From NCBI GenBank assembly GCA_964036045.1, contig OZ038389.1, forward strand, positions 39,487,717 through 39,551,716: DNA of 64,000 nt. Reading direction: 5' to 3'. Source of the stretch: Eutreptiella sp. 'Long Island Sound 2002' (lineage: Eukaryota; Euglenozoa; Euglenophyceae; Eutreptiales; Eutreptiaceae). The notes beneath the pieces are model-generated. The model had not been told where the DNA came from and made no database searches. It worked only from the letters and a program-made list of their open reading frames with translations. The position numbers were made by a program, and so were the translations under genes. The number at the start of each line of letters is the position of its first letter. The stretch's first letter is position 1. This document shows, piece by piece, positions 39,428 through 49,514 of this stretch.

Positions 39428-39485
39428 TATTTCGCATACCACTCCACGTTGCTGTAGGCTGTTTTTTGATTTTCTTTTTCCTAAG

Positions 39486-41102
39486 ATGGTAGAACCTTCC
39501 AGACCGGCACGGCCCAAACTGCCTGAATGGCAGCTTTCAAAAAAATCTCTGGCCAACAGACGCAGCCTTGTGAGGTCGTATGCGAAGCAGTTGCATTGCG
39601 GGCACCTGATTGCGGAGCATGCAGTCAAGCGATCACTGAATCGAGACAGACTGAGGGCAAGACCGGCCACATTTGAGCAATTGAGGGATACCCTCATTGC
39701 AAAGTTTACGACCCATGATACATGGGAAGATTTCATTCGCGCGCGCAGAAATAATGATGGCAATGGTCAGGGGGTGTATAGGACAGGCGTGACCAAACTC
39801 ATGCAGCTTTTGACAGCCGACATGGGGATTGCTACCACACCGGTAGGTGCGTACCTAGACCCGAGTACCGCCCTTCCACTGTATTTGGAGCTCGCAAGAG
39901 CACATGGCTGCCTGCATGACGCTGTCAGAACCCCGCAGCTCTGCGTCTTTTTTGACGCCAATGAAATGTATGGGCGCCGCAAATGCCAGGTGCTGAGCGT
40001 ACATCTACCGCAAGCACGTCAGCCACACCAACTCCTTCTGCAACTTCCCCTTGCGAGATACCTGGACCAGGATGATCACATCACAACCTCGTTGCAGTTT
40101 GAGCGCATGGACCTGCTTCCTGCCCTTGAGAAGGCGTTGGAGAGCGGCTGGGGTGGTGAAAGCATGGAGCTGGTTCTTTCTCCTGATTATGCCGCCTACT
40201 ACCGAACCACAGGGACGCCTCCACCAACAGCAGATTGCTGTTGTGTGGAGTGCTATGGTTCAAAAAAACTCTGGAAGCACCCTGATTGGATACGGCAGCC
40301 TTTGCGGGATTTTCACAACTACCCTTCACGCTGCGCTCCCTTCTTTCGCCTCATGAAATGTCGCCTCAACAGCGTGTATGATGTACACCACTGCAACAAT
40401 CACGTGTTGGCAAACGGGGTGATCCACCCCCTGTGGTTCTGGACCAGAGCAAACCTGCCTGAGGAATACACTGTCCAATTGAAGACAATTTTGGAGAAAC
40501 ATTTTACGCGCTTTCCATACTACCCACCTTTCAAAGAAGCTATTGGCAAAAGGGACTGGTCACCCCCAAACATTCACACGAAGGATATCCTGAAGGAGGA
40601 TTCTTTTTGGAAAGCCCTAGCTGATCTATTCCCACGAGCGGCAAATGGTCTCACAGTCAAATGGAACGGTGAGGTTCTGCAGGACCCAATACACCGATAT
40701 TTGAAACTGATGCGGATTCTGATTGTCCAGCTGAACAGCTGGAGTCCGGAGGGTGTTGACCAGCGTGATGACATGTGCCGTGAAGCACACCAGCTCTTTT
40801 GAGACCTCGGGTTTCCCCTGCGCCGGTTTGGAGTCCCAATTCATTACTTTCTGGAGCACTACACCCCCCGGCTACGCAAACATGGCAACCTCGTGGGCAT
40901 GTCATCGGAGGGGGGCGAGCATGTCCACCAGCCCCACTCCAAGATCGTGCAAAAACTCCCCTCTCGCCCACGAGGGAAATGCCCAGTGGGGCTGGTGGAG
41001 ATCATGAAGCACGTCAGGCTCTGGTTGGGGCTGTGGAGGCAAGGCTGGCTGTCTCCAACTCTCTGGTACACGCATGAACCGAAATTGCCAGCTGACAATT
41101 AG
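39486..41102 (+). CDS. T transposase candidate (DDE-like), with in-frame TGA
   Basis: The exon begins after a pyrimidine-rich acceptor (TTTTCCTAAG) at ATG 39486, in phase with the upstream coiled-coil exons, and runs to TAG 41100-41102. A TGA at 40800-40802 interrupts it but the same frame clearly continues. Features resemble eukaryotic DDE transposases with an inserted Cys module. A hydrophobic strand ending FFDANEMYGRR carries a putative first Asp. ELVLSPDYAAYY may hold a second, and a CCCVEC cluster follows. After the TGA, an IHYFLEHYTPRLRKHG helix precedes SSEGGEHVHQ, whose Glu is the likely third residue. The Arg-rich N-terminal region could bind DNA. Superfamily assignment is uncertain; its position as the only long enzyme-like gene inside the TIRs supports the role. 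Confidence 0.6.
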
Positions 41103-41281
41103 CGGTATACCACCTTCTTGCCACCACATCCCTTGGCTTGTGATGGATTTACTATTTTTGGCCATTTCTTGCTAATGTTGCTAATCTTTCATTGTTTATG
41201 GATTGGGGTAGATTTTGGAACGTATTCATGCTGATATTTTCAGTACCCCCCTGTATCTCTCTCCACTTCTGTCGTCCACAG

Positions 41282-41908
41282 GATCCATTGAAGAGAGCCA
41301 ATGGGGTGCCGCTGGCGTTGATGAAGCCCCTGATTGACGCAATTCAAAAATTGGGCAGAAGTCTGTGGTACGACGTGACTGGGGGCTCAAGGGCCTGTGG
41401 AGTCCCTGCTGCTGACATCATCAAGCATCTTGAGCGGATCTGCCCTGTGCTCGGAATGGCTTGCCCCGGTGCTGCCCAAGTGATAACGCTCACAGATCGT
41501 CCGGTCCCCTGTCAGCTGGCTAACATGGAGAGCGTGCTAATGATTTGTCTTGTGTGCTTGGGCCGAGAGGCCAGTCATTTTTGCGTAATGCATACTCTTG
41601 ACACAATTCAGTACAGCGCAACCCCTCTGTCACTGTCACCAGGTGACACTTTGTTTCTGCCAGTTGAAAAGCACTGGATGCTGCCAAAGTTGTGTCCAGG
41701 CATTAATTTTTTTGCTGCTGTACCATTCTCGAATTCGCAAAATGCACCATTCGTGCCCGACGATAGCTGTTGGATCAGCAAACATTTACGGCCGTCCAGT
41801 GTGACCTGGAGTGACCTGCAGCACGGTGACACTGTGCAGATGTATGACGGCCTAAGCGATGCTTCGGTTCTGCTGCACACCCAATTGTTGTGGAGGCCCA
41901 CCACATAG
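41282..41908 (+). CDS. T reading frame with cupin/JmjC-like segment, possible separate exon or gene
   Basis: The frame opens after a strong acceptor (TCGTCCACAG) at 41281 and ends at TAG 41908. It contains LSLSPGDTLFLPVEKHWML followed by a hydrophobic strand and FFAAVPFSN. This resembles the PGD-x-LF-x-P-x3-H turn of cupin and JmjC folds. The upstream His-x-Asp needed for an iron dioxygenase is not seen. It may be a terminal exon of the transposase gene, but no clear phase-0 donor was found before 41100. A separate accessory gene is equally possible. Confidence 0.4.
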   Translation, partial: DPLKRANGVPLALMKPLIDAIQKLGRSLWYDVTGGSRACGVPAADIIKHLERICPVLGMACPGAAQVITLTDRPVPCQLANMESVLMICLVCLGREASHFCVMHTLDTIQYSATPLSLSPGDTLFLPVEKHWMLPKLCPGINFFAAVPFSNSQNAPFVPDDSCWISKHLRPSSVTWSDLQHGDTVQMYDGLSDASVLLHTQLLWRPTT

Positions 41909-42229
41909 GTTTTTAATTTCCAATTTGTCTGTAAATTCAGAAATGTAGCATTTTCGTTTTAAAGTTATCAGTCCTGAGGTGATTGTCGAGAAAATCGGGA
42001 AACGAATCATCAATTTCTTATTTCCTAAATCACTGTGGTTTGAGTTCCATCGCCAGACCCGGACTGTACCCGCATGCAACTGCCGCGGCACCGATCGCCG
42101 CAAAATGAAAGTCAAAGAAATGCCATTTTCGCAAAATCTGCCACTGGGAGAGCAGCAGTGAATTGCTGAATAGTATTGATCGTAGCGCATCTATAGATCT
42201 GAGTATTCACATTCCCCCGAATCCAACCT

Positions 42230-42740
42230 CCCAGTGGATTTTTGACGAAAATAAGCCCTTTTTTGCCATTTTTGGGCCAAAAACAGTGTTTTTGGGGCTC
42301 GGGTGGTCAATTCAACACCCCCCCACCCTATTTTGCAGGTGCCCGACAAAACAAAACATGTGTTGCAGGGTTAGAAACCTAGAAAATGGGTGATTCAGGG
42401 CCGCTCCCCCTAAAAATGCCCATTTTTTGCCCAAAAATGGCCTAAAAACGCCAATTTTTGGGCAAGAGAACATTTTCTTTTGGGCTCTGATGGCCAGTAC
42501 AAGCCCTCCCCACCCTATTTTGCAGATGCCTGACGCAAAGAAACATGTATTCAAAATTATTGGAGCCAGCAAATAGCTTTTTCAGGGCCTCTTCGACCTG
42601 AAAAAGGACATTATGTGTCAAAAAATGACCTAAAATTGCCAATATTTTGCAAAAAAATCTGTATGTTTTAGGCTTGGGGGCTCCTTTCAAGGCCCCCGCA
42701 CACTATTTTGCAGGTGCCCAACGCACCAAAATAGCTTTTG
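42230..42740. repeat. Three diverged ~200-bp modules of T
   Basis: Three successive blocks share a G-rich run, a C-rich run, then a CTATTTTGCAG-type box and a GTGCC(C)GAC/AAC box (boxes near 42330, 42525 and 42705). The intervening sequence is rich in CCAAAAATGGCC-type imperfect inverted repeats. No gene is visible. The same kind of module recurs at 44280-45057. Confidence 0.6.
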
Positions 42741-42842
42741 CACCATGTTTGGCATGATATTCAAGCCCCAAAACAAGTCACTCCGCCATTTTCTTAGTTT
42801 TCGGAATAAACTAACAATTTTGCCTTTAAAAACCTATGTGCT

Positions 42843-43985
42843 GTGCGTTGTCCCGGTCTGTCGCGAAAAGGGCAGCCCCTGTTCCCAGGCAGGTGGACAG
42901 TCCAGCTTGAACGGGGCGTCACTGTTTTAGTATTAGCCGTGATTCCTACCAATCCGGCTTCCTGGGATGTTGTCGGCGTCTGTGCATTTTGCTGTACGGC
43001 AGGGCAGGCAGACTTCAGATCCCTTCTACGGTTTTCAGAATCCAGCCTCAGAGAAATTGCCCTGGCTGACAAGCAGGGCTGTGAAGCAGGGAAGACCTGG
43101 ATGGAAGGTTTGTATTCCGGGCAGTGCATTTATTTCCAGTTTCCTCAGAGGTGTCAGTCCTGCGGTCCGCACCAGGCCAAGCGTGAACTGGCATATGAGG
43201 ACAGTCGGCGGAGCACACGTCTCCCTGAGATCACAAACCTCAGTACCACAGCGGTGAAGAAGGAATCTGTCACTACCAATGGGAAACCCAAACCGAACCC
43301 GAAACGGAATTCGACCGCAAAGCCACCACCAAGACCGAAACCAAAACCGAAACCAAAACCAAAACCAAAAGGCCATAAAAACAACAGCCCACCAAGCAAA
43401 CAGCCAAAGAAGGAAGAGACGGGCAGTGGGACGGTAAGACCAGAGGCTGACCTTGTTCAGCGGCTCTTGGCTGCACTGCAACAAACAACCCAACAACAAA
43501 ACAACCGAACAAACCCCCTGAAGCGCAAACGCGGGCAAGGTGAAAACAGTGAAAATACCCGAAAAAAAGGAAGGGTTAAACGGGAGTCAGGAGAGCACAT
43601 GTCTCAGCAGGTGTCTCAAGTGTCTCAACAGGTGTCTCCGAACCCCCCTGGGCAGGTGTTTCAGCAGGAGCAGCAGCAGCAGCAGCAGCAGCGGCAGCAG
43701 CAGCAGCAGCAGCAGCAGCAGTTGCAGCTGCAGATGCAGATGCAGACCCAAGTGCAGCAGCAGCAGCAGCACCAGCAGATGCACCAGCAGGCCCAGCAGC
43801 AGCAGCAGCAGCAGCAGCATATGGGTCCTTTGCAAATGAACATGCCAGTTGCCATGCCCATGGCCATGCCAATGCCAGCCATGAACATGCACCAGCTCCA
43901 AATGCCCATGCAGCCCATGCAGCAGCTTTGTTCGACGATGAGCAGCATGCAGCCCTTTGGTTTTCCAATGTACCGGCCCTATTAG
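42843..43985 (+). CDS. T poly-Gln, PK-repeat nuclear-type protein
   Basis: 380 codons. The first ~30 residues may be intronic or 5' sequence, because a good acceptor (TGTTCCCAG) lies at about 42891. The N-terminal half has paired cysteines (CAFCC, CQSCG) that could bind zinc. Then come a Pro-Lys repeat (KPKPKPKPKPKPK), a bipartite basic signal (LKRKRGQ ... RKKGRVKRE), a long Gln-rich stretch coded by CAG repeats, and a Met/Pro/Gln-rich tail ending YRPY. Composition suggests a nuclear, activator-like or DNA-binding accessory protein. It is the last gene before the right end of T. Confidence 0.6.
   Translation: MRCPGLSRKGQPLFPGRWTVQLERGVTVLVLAVIPTNPASWDVVGVCAFCCTAGQADFRSLLRFSESSLREIALADKQGCEAGKTWMEGLYSGQCIYFQFPQRCQSCGPHQAKRELAYEDSRRSTRLPEITNLSTTAVKKESVTTNGKPKPNPKRNSTAKPPPRPKPKPKPKPKPKGHKNNSPPSKQPKKEETGSGTVRPEADLVQRLLAALQQTTQQQNNRTNPLKRKRGQGENSENTRKKGRVKRESGEHMSQQVSQVSQQVSPNPPGQVFQQEQQQQQQQRQQQQQQQQQLQLQMQMQTQVQQQQQHQQMHQQAQQQQQQQQHMGPLQMNMPVAMPMAMPMPAMNMHQLQMPMQPMQQLCSTMSSMQPFGFPMYRPY
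43668..43825 (+). repeat. CAG trinucleotide repeats coding poly-Gln
   Basis: Interrupted CAG runs in phase with the 42843-43985 frame. The antisense and shifted frames read as poly-Leu, poly-Ala, poly-Ser or poly-Cys and are not genes. Confidence 0.85.
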
Positions 43986-44279
43986 CAGCGCCTGCATATA
44001 TGTCTTTTCTTTCTTTCCCTCTCCCAAAAAAGAACTTTGTGCTGTTTAGAGTTTGGTGATTTAAATTTATTGCCGTGTTTGTGAATACGGCAGGATCATA
44101 TCTCTGGAAGTGCAGATGCCTGAGCTCTGTGTTCATTATGCACTTTGTGCGATGTTGAACTGATTGAGAGAACCAGATGCTCAGATGCTCAGAGTGGTGC
44201 GGCTTGTTGCGATTGTCCTTTGTTTTCATTACCGTTGGTGGTTCCTTGGATTTGAATGCACGAACGTTTTGTAGGATCG

Positions 44280-45057
44280 TCAGGACAAAAAAAAACAGTT
44301 TTCGCCCAAAAATGGCCAAAAATTGACAATTTTTTGCCGAAAATAGTGTTTTTTTAGCCGGGGTCGTGAGTTTTAGGGCCCCATACCCTATTCTTAGGGT
44401 GCCCAATCCAGTGAAATGTGTTCGGAATTGTATTGAAGCAACCTATTGGGTGTTGCAGGGCCGTCAGCACAGAAAAAAAACAGTTGTAGTCGAAAAATGG
44501 CCAAAAATTGCCAATTTTTGGCCAAAAACAGTGTATTTTTGGAGAACAATCGGGTAGGAGGAACCCCCCTCTCCTATTTTGAGCGTGCAGAATAAAAGAA
44601 AAAAGGTTTCCTTTGGTTTTTTTGGGTACAAAACCTCTTTTCATGGTATTTTTGTGCCTATACTATAGGATACAGGTACGCTGGTGTGCAGCACTGTTCT
44701 GTAGCACCACCCCACAACAGACAAAAGTACTCCAAAATAGGCCGAGTTCCAGGGTTTTTGATGGTTTAGGAGAAAGCTCGGGTGGGAGGAACCCCCCCAT
44801 CCGTATTTTGGGGCAAGAGAATCCCAACAAAAGGGCAATTTCTGTCGAAAATCCTCTATAGGCAGGTACACTGGTGTGCAGCAGTGTTCTGCAGGACCAG
44901 CCCAGAGCAGGCAAAAATACCCCAAAATAGGCCAAATTTCAGGGTTTTTGATATTTTTGGACAAAAGCCGGGTAGGAGGAACCCCCCCCCCCTATTTTGG
45001 GGTCGTAGAAATCAAAAAAGTAGGTCATTTCCCGCGAAAATCTGCCTTTTGCTGACT
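44280..45057. repeat. Right subterminal repeats of T
   Basis: Modules with GGGTAGGAGGAACCCCCC and a CTATTTTGGGG-type box recur near 44565, 44800 and 44985. The last two sit in ~200-bp tandem units that also share CTGGTGTGCAGCA-TGTTCTG (44674 and 44873). No gene is visible. Confidence 0.65.
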
Positions 45058-46745
45058 TTTTGAATTTTGGGAAAAAACAGCTGCTAAAATCATAGGTGTA
45101 TGGTTGGGGCAAATGAGGCACATGCCCGACTTGGACCGGAGTGTGCCATAGGCTTGGTATCAAGTCATATGTGTCCAACATATCTTTTGGGCGTCGCCCA
45201 ACTCCTCCGGTATTGGGAATGGCAGGGTCGCCAAGTGAGCCCATGATTTGGGATAGTCCCAAATCGCCAACATGGCGGCCACGGTATGCCAAGCTCAAGA
45301 GGAGTTATTCGCCGGGTCCAAGATATGTTGGGCACCGAAGTATGTACCCCCATATCATACTTGGGTCATGATGTCAATTGAGCGCAACGTTGAGATACAC
45401 GGTCGCCACTTGACATCATGACGAGCCAAAAATGGCAAAATTGGCAAAAAGACACGCAAAAGTGCCTTGAAAGGTGCACAATTGTATTATAATATCTTCG
45501 GCTTGGATCGTGCAATCAACTAATCCTTCTAAACACAATGACTTGACACCAATAACCTTCGATTCCACATATGTGCTCCACTTGGGGCGCCTTGAAAGGT
45601 TACGAGCGCTACTTCCCAAGTGGGCACATGAAAATATGGAAAATTGCAAAACACACACCTTGCTCCCAACGCATCGCTTCTGGATCACCACACAAGCTTC
45701 CCTTCACGGAGGTTAGGCTTGCAATTGATCGTGGGGAGTATGGAGAAGAGGGCTTGCACAATATGAGGTCCATTGGCGGGTTCGGCTTGGAGCAATGGAC
45801 CCGCCAAATGGGCACGCAACACAACACATGGCACATACCACATATTGCCCAAAAAGGTAGCTCCCACCACGATATGTCATGCCCCTCCAAGGGCATAACT
45901 TTGTGTCAATCGCTCATAGGAACTCAAGGAGAGTTCCTATGCAACACCAACACTTCCCCGCTACACTCGAAAGTTATCTTAACGCACGCAATATCATGGC
46001 CATAGAGTTACAACGCAAACTCTACCCTCTTGACCATGATCCATTACACTAGCGCGCACGTGTGGAGACGCAAGGCATATAATGCTTCCCCAATTACGTC
46101 GGGAGTATTGTCAATACATCCCACGTTTCCTTATCGTAAATCCTCGCAAGCAACACGAGATATGACCTTCACAAGTGGCCTCACGAATCAACTTTGTTTT
46201 GCCCATATCTTTGAGACAAATGGGGGGCAAGAGAAAAGGAAAGTTGATTCGTGCATAGGGAAGCACGTAGGTCCACTCGAGAGAGGTCAAATCAAGTGCG
46301 GGGATGTCGAAGTCGAAAATCCGATTTCGACATCCTGAAAAATTCGGATTAAGGTTGCGAGTGTAAGATGTGAAAATTGCGGAAGCATCCATGCAGTTCC
46401 TGAAGGCTTTGGAGCCTTCGTGACGGATTGCGTTAAAATTTCCATTATAAACAGTTAAACTGGCGGTTACGGTAAAGTCGCGATCCAACCGCCAGCAGTC
46501 AAAACAGTGAATATCAGAATGGAAGCGTAAAAATTGACGGAAACAATATGAAAATAAAACCCTGTTGATTCCTGATGTTCTGATATACAAATCTCCGCTG
46601 GCGGTGCATCGGTTGCCGATGCGGGACTTTACGGCACGGAACGGAGCGTCAACGGGCGTCTTCCCTTCCGTACATGGGGTTAGTGGACCGGAGACCGGTT
46701 GTATGCCGTAACCTAGCCACGGGGTTCTGGGTACCGCTTCACTAT

Positions 46746-48718
46746 GAAGGCATGAAAACGCCGTTTTGCTATGTGGCCAAAACACTGACCTAACCACTGC
46801 CACAGCCCACCAACCCTGCTAAAATTGCAGGAAACGGGTGGGACAGTGACACACGCACTACAGGTCCTACACACCCTACAGTGGCACCATCCTGGTGGGC
46901 GAGCACTGGGGCAACTGGCTCAAGCCCCCACTCAGGACTACCACTCCTACACGCACACTCTACTGGGCGTTGCGAAGGCAAACGTCTCGTGGGTCCTAGC
47001 GACCCTCCTGTGAAATGACAAGAGAACACAGCGCTGCTAAGCAACTGTGGCCTAACAGGGGACGCCACAACGCGTTTCCCCTGCTAGGGCTTGGAGGGAA
47101 GAGGTGCTCTTGCGTGCACGGCGCAGATGTCGATGAAGTCGGACTCCCTGCCCTGCCACAGGCAGACGCGGAGTTACTTGTTTGTGTGATCTGCGCCCTT
47201 GTTTAGCAGGGCATAAAAAAAATGCTGCTGCACCAATCACCCTACCTGCCCACCTGTAGAACAAAGGCAAATAAAAGGGCGTTTGCGGCGGAGGAACCAA
47301 GCCACACTCCAGGTATTATACCCTTCTCAGTGTGACCTATAATACACTGTCCGCAAACACGCTGGAGGACCAGCTACCCTTGTCAAGCAAGCAAGCTTTA
47401 AGGGACTCCTCAGGTTCTCTTAAAGAACGTACCGAGGAGCCCCTGGGTAGCCTAAACAAGGTTTACCGTGCGCACTTCGCGTGGCCTACCCTTTAATGCG
47501 TGTGTGCATGCGCGAGTATGCACGATCGCGTTGGGCAAACCTGCCCATCTCAACCTCAATCAGGACTCCACCAGGGGGTGGCCCCGCCTGGGCTTACTCA
47601 CCTTACCTACCGCTGGAGAGAGAGAGCAAGTGAGGGGCGCACGCGAAGAACGTTGCTATGCACTTGTGTGTATGTCTAATCACCCTGATCGGACCGCTAA
47701 TCATCTGCAATCTTTCTAATCAGTCCCTCTATCGCGTTCTATCTTTGTTAGCGCTGCTACAAGGCTCGTTCACGGAGACACGAGACGAGCAATGTGTATG
47801 CGGCATACGAGACGAGCATACCTGTAGTTTATACCTGATTCATTGAAGTCTTTTCGTTGATTTTCGAATTCTTGAATTTTTGAAGCTTCTATTAGTGTGG
47901 GTGGAATCTGTATGTTTATTTATTAATGTGTGTCTCGTCATTTTCAAGACTACGTGAGACATACGTTTATAATTCCATTATTTCTCCATTTTCCGGCGCT
48001 TCGCTAGGAGCCGCTCCTGCGCGCCGCCATTTTATGCGTATGAATTTCTGGATTAAAAAAATCCAGAGATGACTATAATTTCTATAAAAATGTGCTTCTG
48101 ATGCACAATTGGATTCTGCTCAGGTGTGTCGTTTCGGAAAAATTCTAGGCCGTCATTTGACGGATTTTGGTGTCGTCGCTTCGTTTTTGCGTGGATTCGT
48201 CCATAATTCTCCCATTCCTGCCTCTGCAGATACCCACGCGCAGCCTCGCTGAGTAGGCCGTGTTCGGGCCAAAGCGCAGGTGCCTGGAGAGACTAAGCAG
48301 AACCCAAGACCCCACCAAGGGGCAATTTTATTTTTTTTCAGACTCCCTTCGCCCTAAGACAGGTCACAGGTCGCCAGCAGGTTTACGAGAACCCATGCGA
48401 GTGTGTATATTGTGTCTTGCGTTGGGTTTGTGTCGACGCTGCGTCTTGGAGGGAGGGATGCATATGCACATGTTTGGCATGCTCCCATACTAACCCAACC
48501 AAGCCACAGGAGCCCCGGCAGCGCCATGAGCGCTGAGTCTTCTGTAGGAAATGTTACAAACAGAGCAGCAAAAGAGCGCCAGCCATGGTGAGCGCTCATT
48601 TTTCAGTGTGAGGGAAACTTTAGGTATTTTTAAGTAGATGTGGAAACCAAGGAAAGGCCAAGAAAAAATCCCTTTTTCCTAGAATGCGACAGTGGTGGCC
48701 ACCACAGCACAAGGGGGG
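46746..48718 (+). other. Element 1 3' noncoding region, right piece, with polypurine tract
   Basis: This matches 8623-6649 of element B in reverse complement and resumes directly after the CTAT duplication. No reading frame is shared by both copies. AAGGGGGG at 48711-48718 is the purine tract before the LTR. Confidence 0.87.
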
Positions 48719-49514
48719 AGTAAGAAAAAATGCTTTTCCATTGCTTTGAGGCATACTCTAGTTGTATTAGCGATGCACTGAGCATCCATGCATTTTTGTC
48801 TTAGTATTGGTCCCACCAAAAGTGGTGATAACACATTTTGACCTATGGAACCAAACACCCAATCAGGATACGGAGTGGACCCCTTAATCCCCTTTCAATG
48901 TGAAGTAAAACATCTTGTCCTGCGATGACTGAGAACTGACATATCCAAGGCAGAGCCTATGAATTTATCTATGTTTTTCCAAGAATACTTATCTGCCCTA
49001 GTGGTATGCACCCTAGGGGGCTGGGCACCTCTTTTTGAGAGGTCCTGGGTTCAATTCCTGGTCAGCCTAGCTAAGTAGGAAGATCCCATGTGACATGGCA
49101 GTGACCTCATCGCCACATGCCCTGCCAGCTCAGCACATATGGGACCCAAAACAAAGAGTGCACATCTCCTGAGATGGCACTATGGAGAGAGAGTGACCAT
49201 GGGGCAGTTTTCTAACTCTTTTCCAAAACATTTCAGCTATCTTTGTGAATATGCATTCATTTGTGACCTGAGTTGCAGTTTCTGTGAATATCCAATTATC
49301 TTTCACTGTTTACACTGCAGCCCTTCATGCTTTGATCCTGAATTCTCTTCTCCTTGCATACTTCTGGCTTGGGTTATCCTGGATTGACTCTATTGACTCT
49401 TTTTCTGCAAACAAAAGGTTTTCATCATCCAAAACAAGCAGCAGGAAACCCTACAGCAACAGCAAGCAGCAGGAGAACCAAAAACACAGTGCTGAAACCA
49501 CTATAAACTTTTCT
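48719..49514 (+). repeat. 3' LTR of element 1
   Basis: It runs from AGTAAGAAAAAA to CTATAAACTTTTCT and is homologous to the two LTRs of B but clearly more diverged, fitting an older insertion. It contains the tRNA-like module with a near-perfect A box (TGCCCTAGTGG, 48994-49004) and a perfect B box (GGTTCAATTCC, 49048-49058), 54 bp apart. Confidence 0.9.

Larger units (their letters stand above)
34364..45098 (+). mobile_element. Transposon T: 10.7-kb DNA transposon with 41-bp TIRs
   Basis: The insertion lies in the D 5' LTR. Its ends are perfect inverted repeats of 41 bp (34364-34404 and 45058-45098) beginning CACCTATGATTTTAGCAGCT. The uninterrupted LTR reads ACTTATGG; around T it reads ACTT ... 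TATGG, so the duplicated target is at most one T. The interior holds a 190-bp satellite, a multi-exon coiled-coil/transposase gene, a cupin-like frame, a poly-Gln protein, and repeated CCCTATTTTG-containing subterminal modules. The TIR start is not the CACTA of CMC elements, and I cannot place it in a known superfamily. Confidence 0.88.
18922..46741 (-). mobile_element. Element D: second Ty3/gypsy chromovirus family with 2.97-kb LTRs, degenerate
   Basis: Direct repeats 18922-21887 and 33038-46741 (the latter split by transposon T) begin TGACGCG and end GCTTCA. They are flanked by the duplication CTAT (18918-18921 and 46742-46745). On the minus strand, AAGGAGGGGGG abuts the 3' LTR, as a purine tract should. 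The internal 11.15 kb encode two leader frames, gag, protease, Dam-like domain, RT, RNase H, integrase and a chromodomain, all reading leftward. Several frameshifts and stops make it inactive. No TGG-type primer site follows the 5' LTR. Confidence 0.9.
33038..46741 (-). repeat. 5' LTR of element D, split by transposon T
   Basis: The two arms 33038-34363 and 45099-46741 together match the uninterrupted 3' LTR. The right arm ends GCTTCA at 46741, followed by the CTAT duplication and resumed element 1 sequence. Confidence 0.92.
1..49514 (+). mobile_element. Element 1: Ty3/gypsy chromovirus, 5' end outside window, broken by nested insertions
   Basis: This is an old LTR retrotransposon whose pieces are collinear with the intact copy B. 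The pieces are 1-1102 and 3960-5851 (pol), 17094-18623 (integrase and chromodomain), 18624-18921 plus 46742-48718 (3' noncoding region), a purine tract at 48711-48718, and a 3' LTR at 48719-49514. Each interruption is bounded by a short target duplication: GAGGAAGACGACC, GAGTA and CTAT. B contains the uninterrupted version of each junction, which acts as an empty-site control. The 5' LTR and gag lie left of the window. The element is not functional. Confidence 0.9.

Noticed and set aside
43576-44406. 276-codon minus-strand frame with poly-Ala
   Set aside because: Antisense of the CAG repeats; the plus-strand poly-Gln frame has coherent flanking motifs.
46746-49514. Reading the inverted pair 5852-8623 and 46746-49514 as an inverted-repeat element
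   Set aside because: Both are the 3' noncoding region plus LTR of the same gypsy family in opposite orientation; no separate element is needed.
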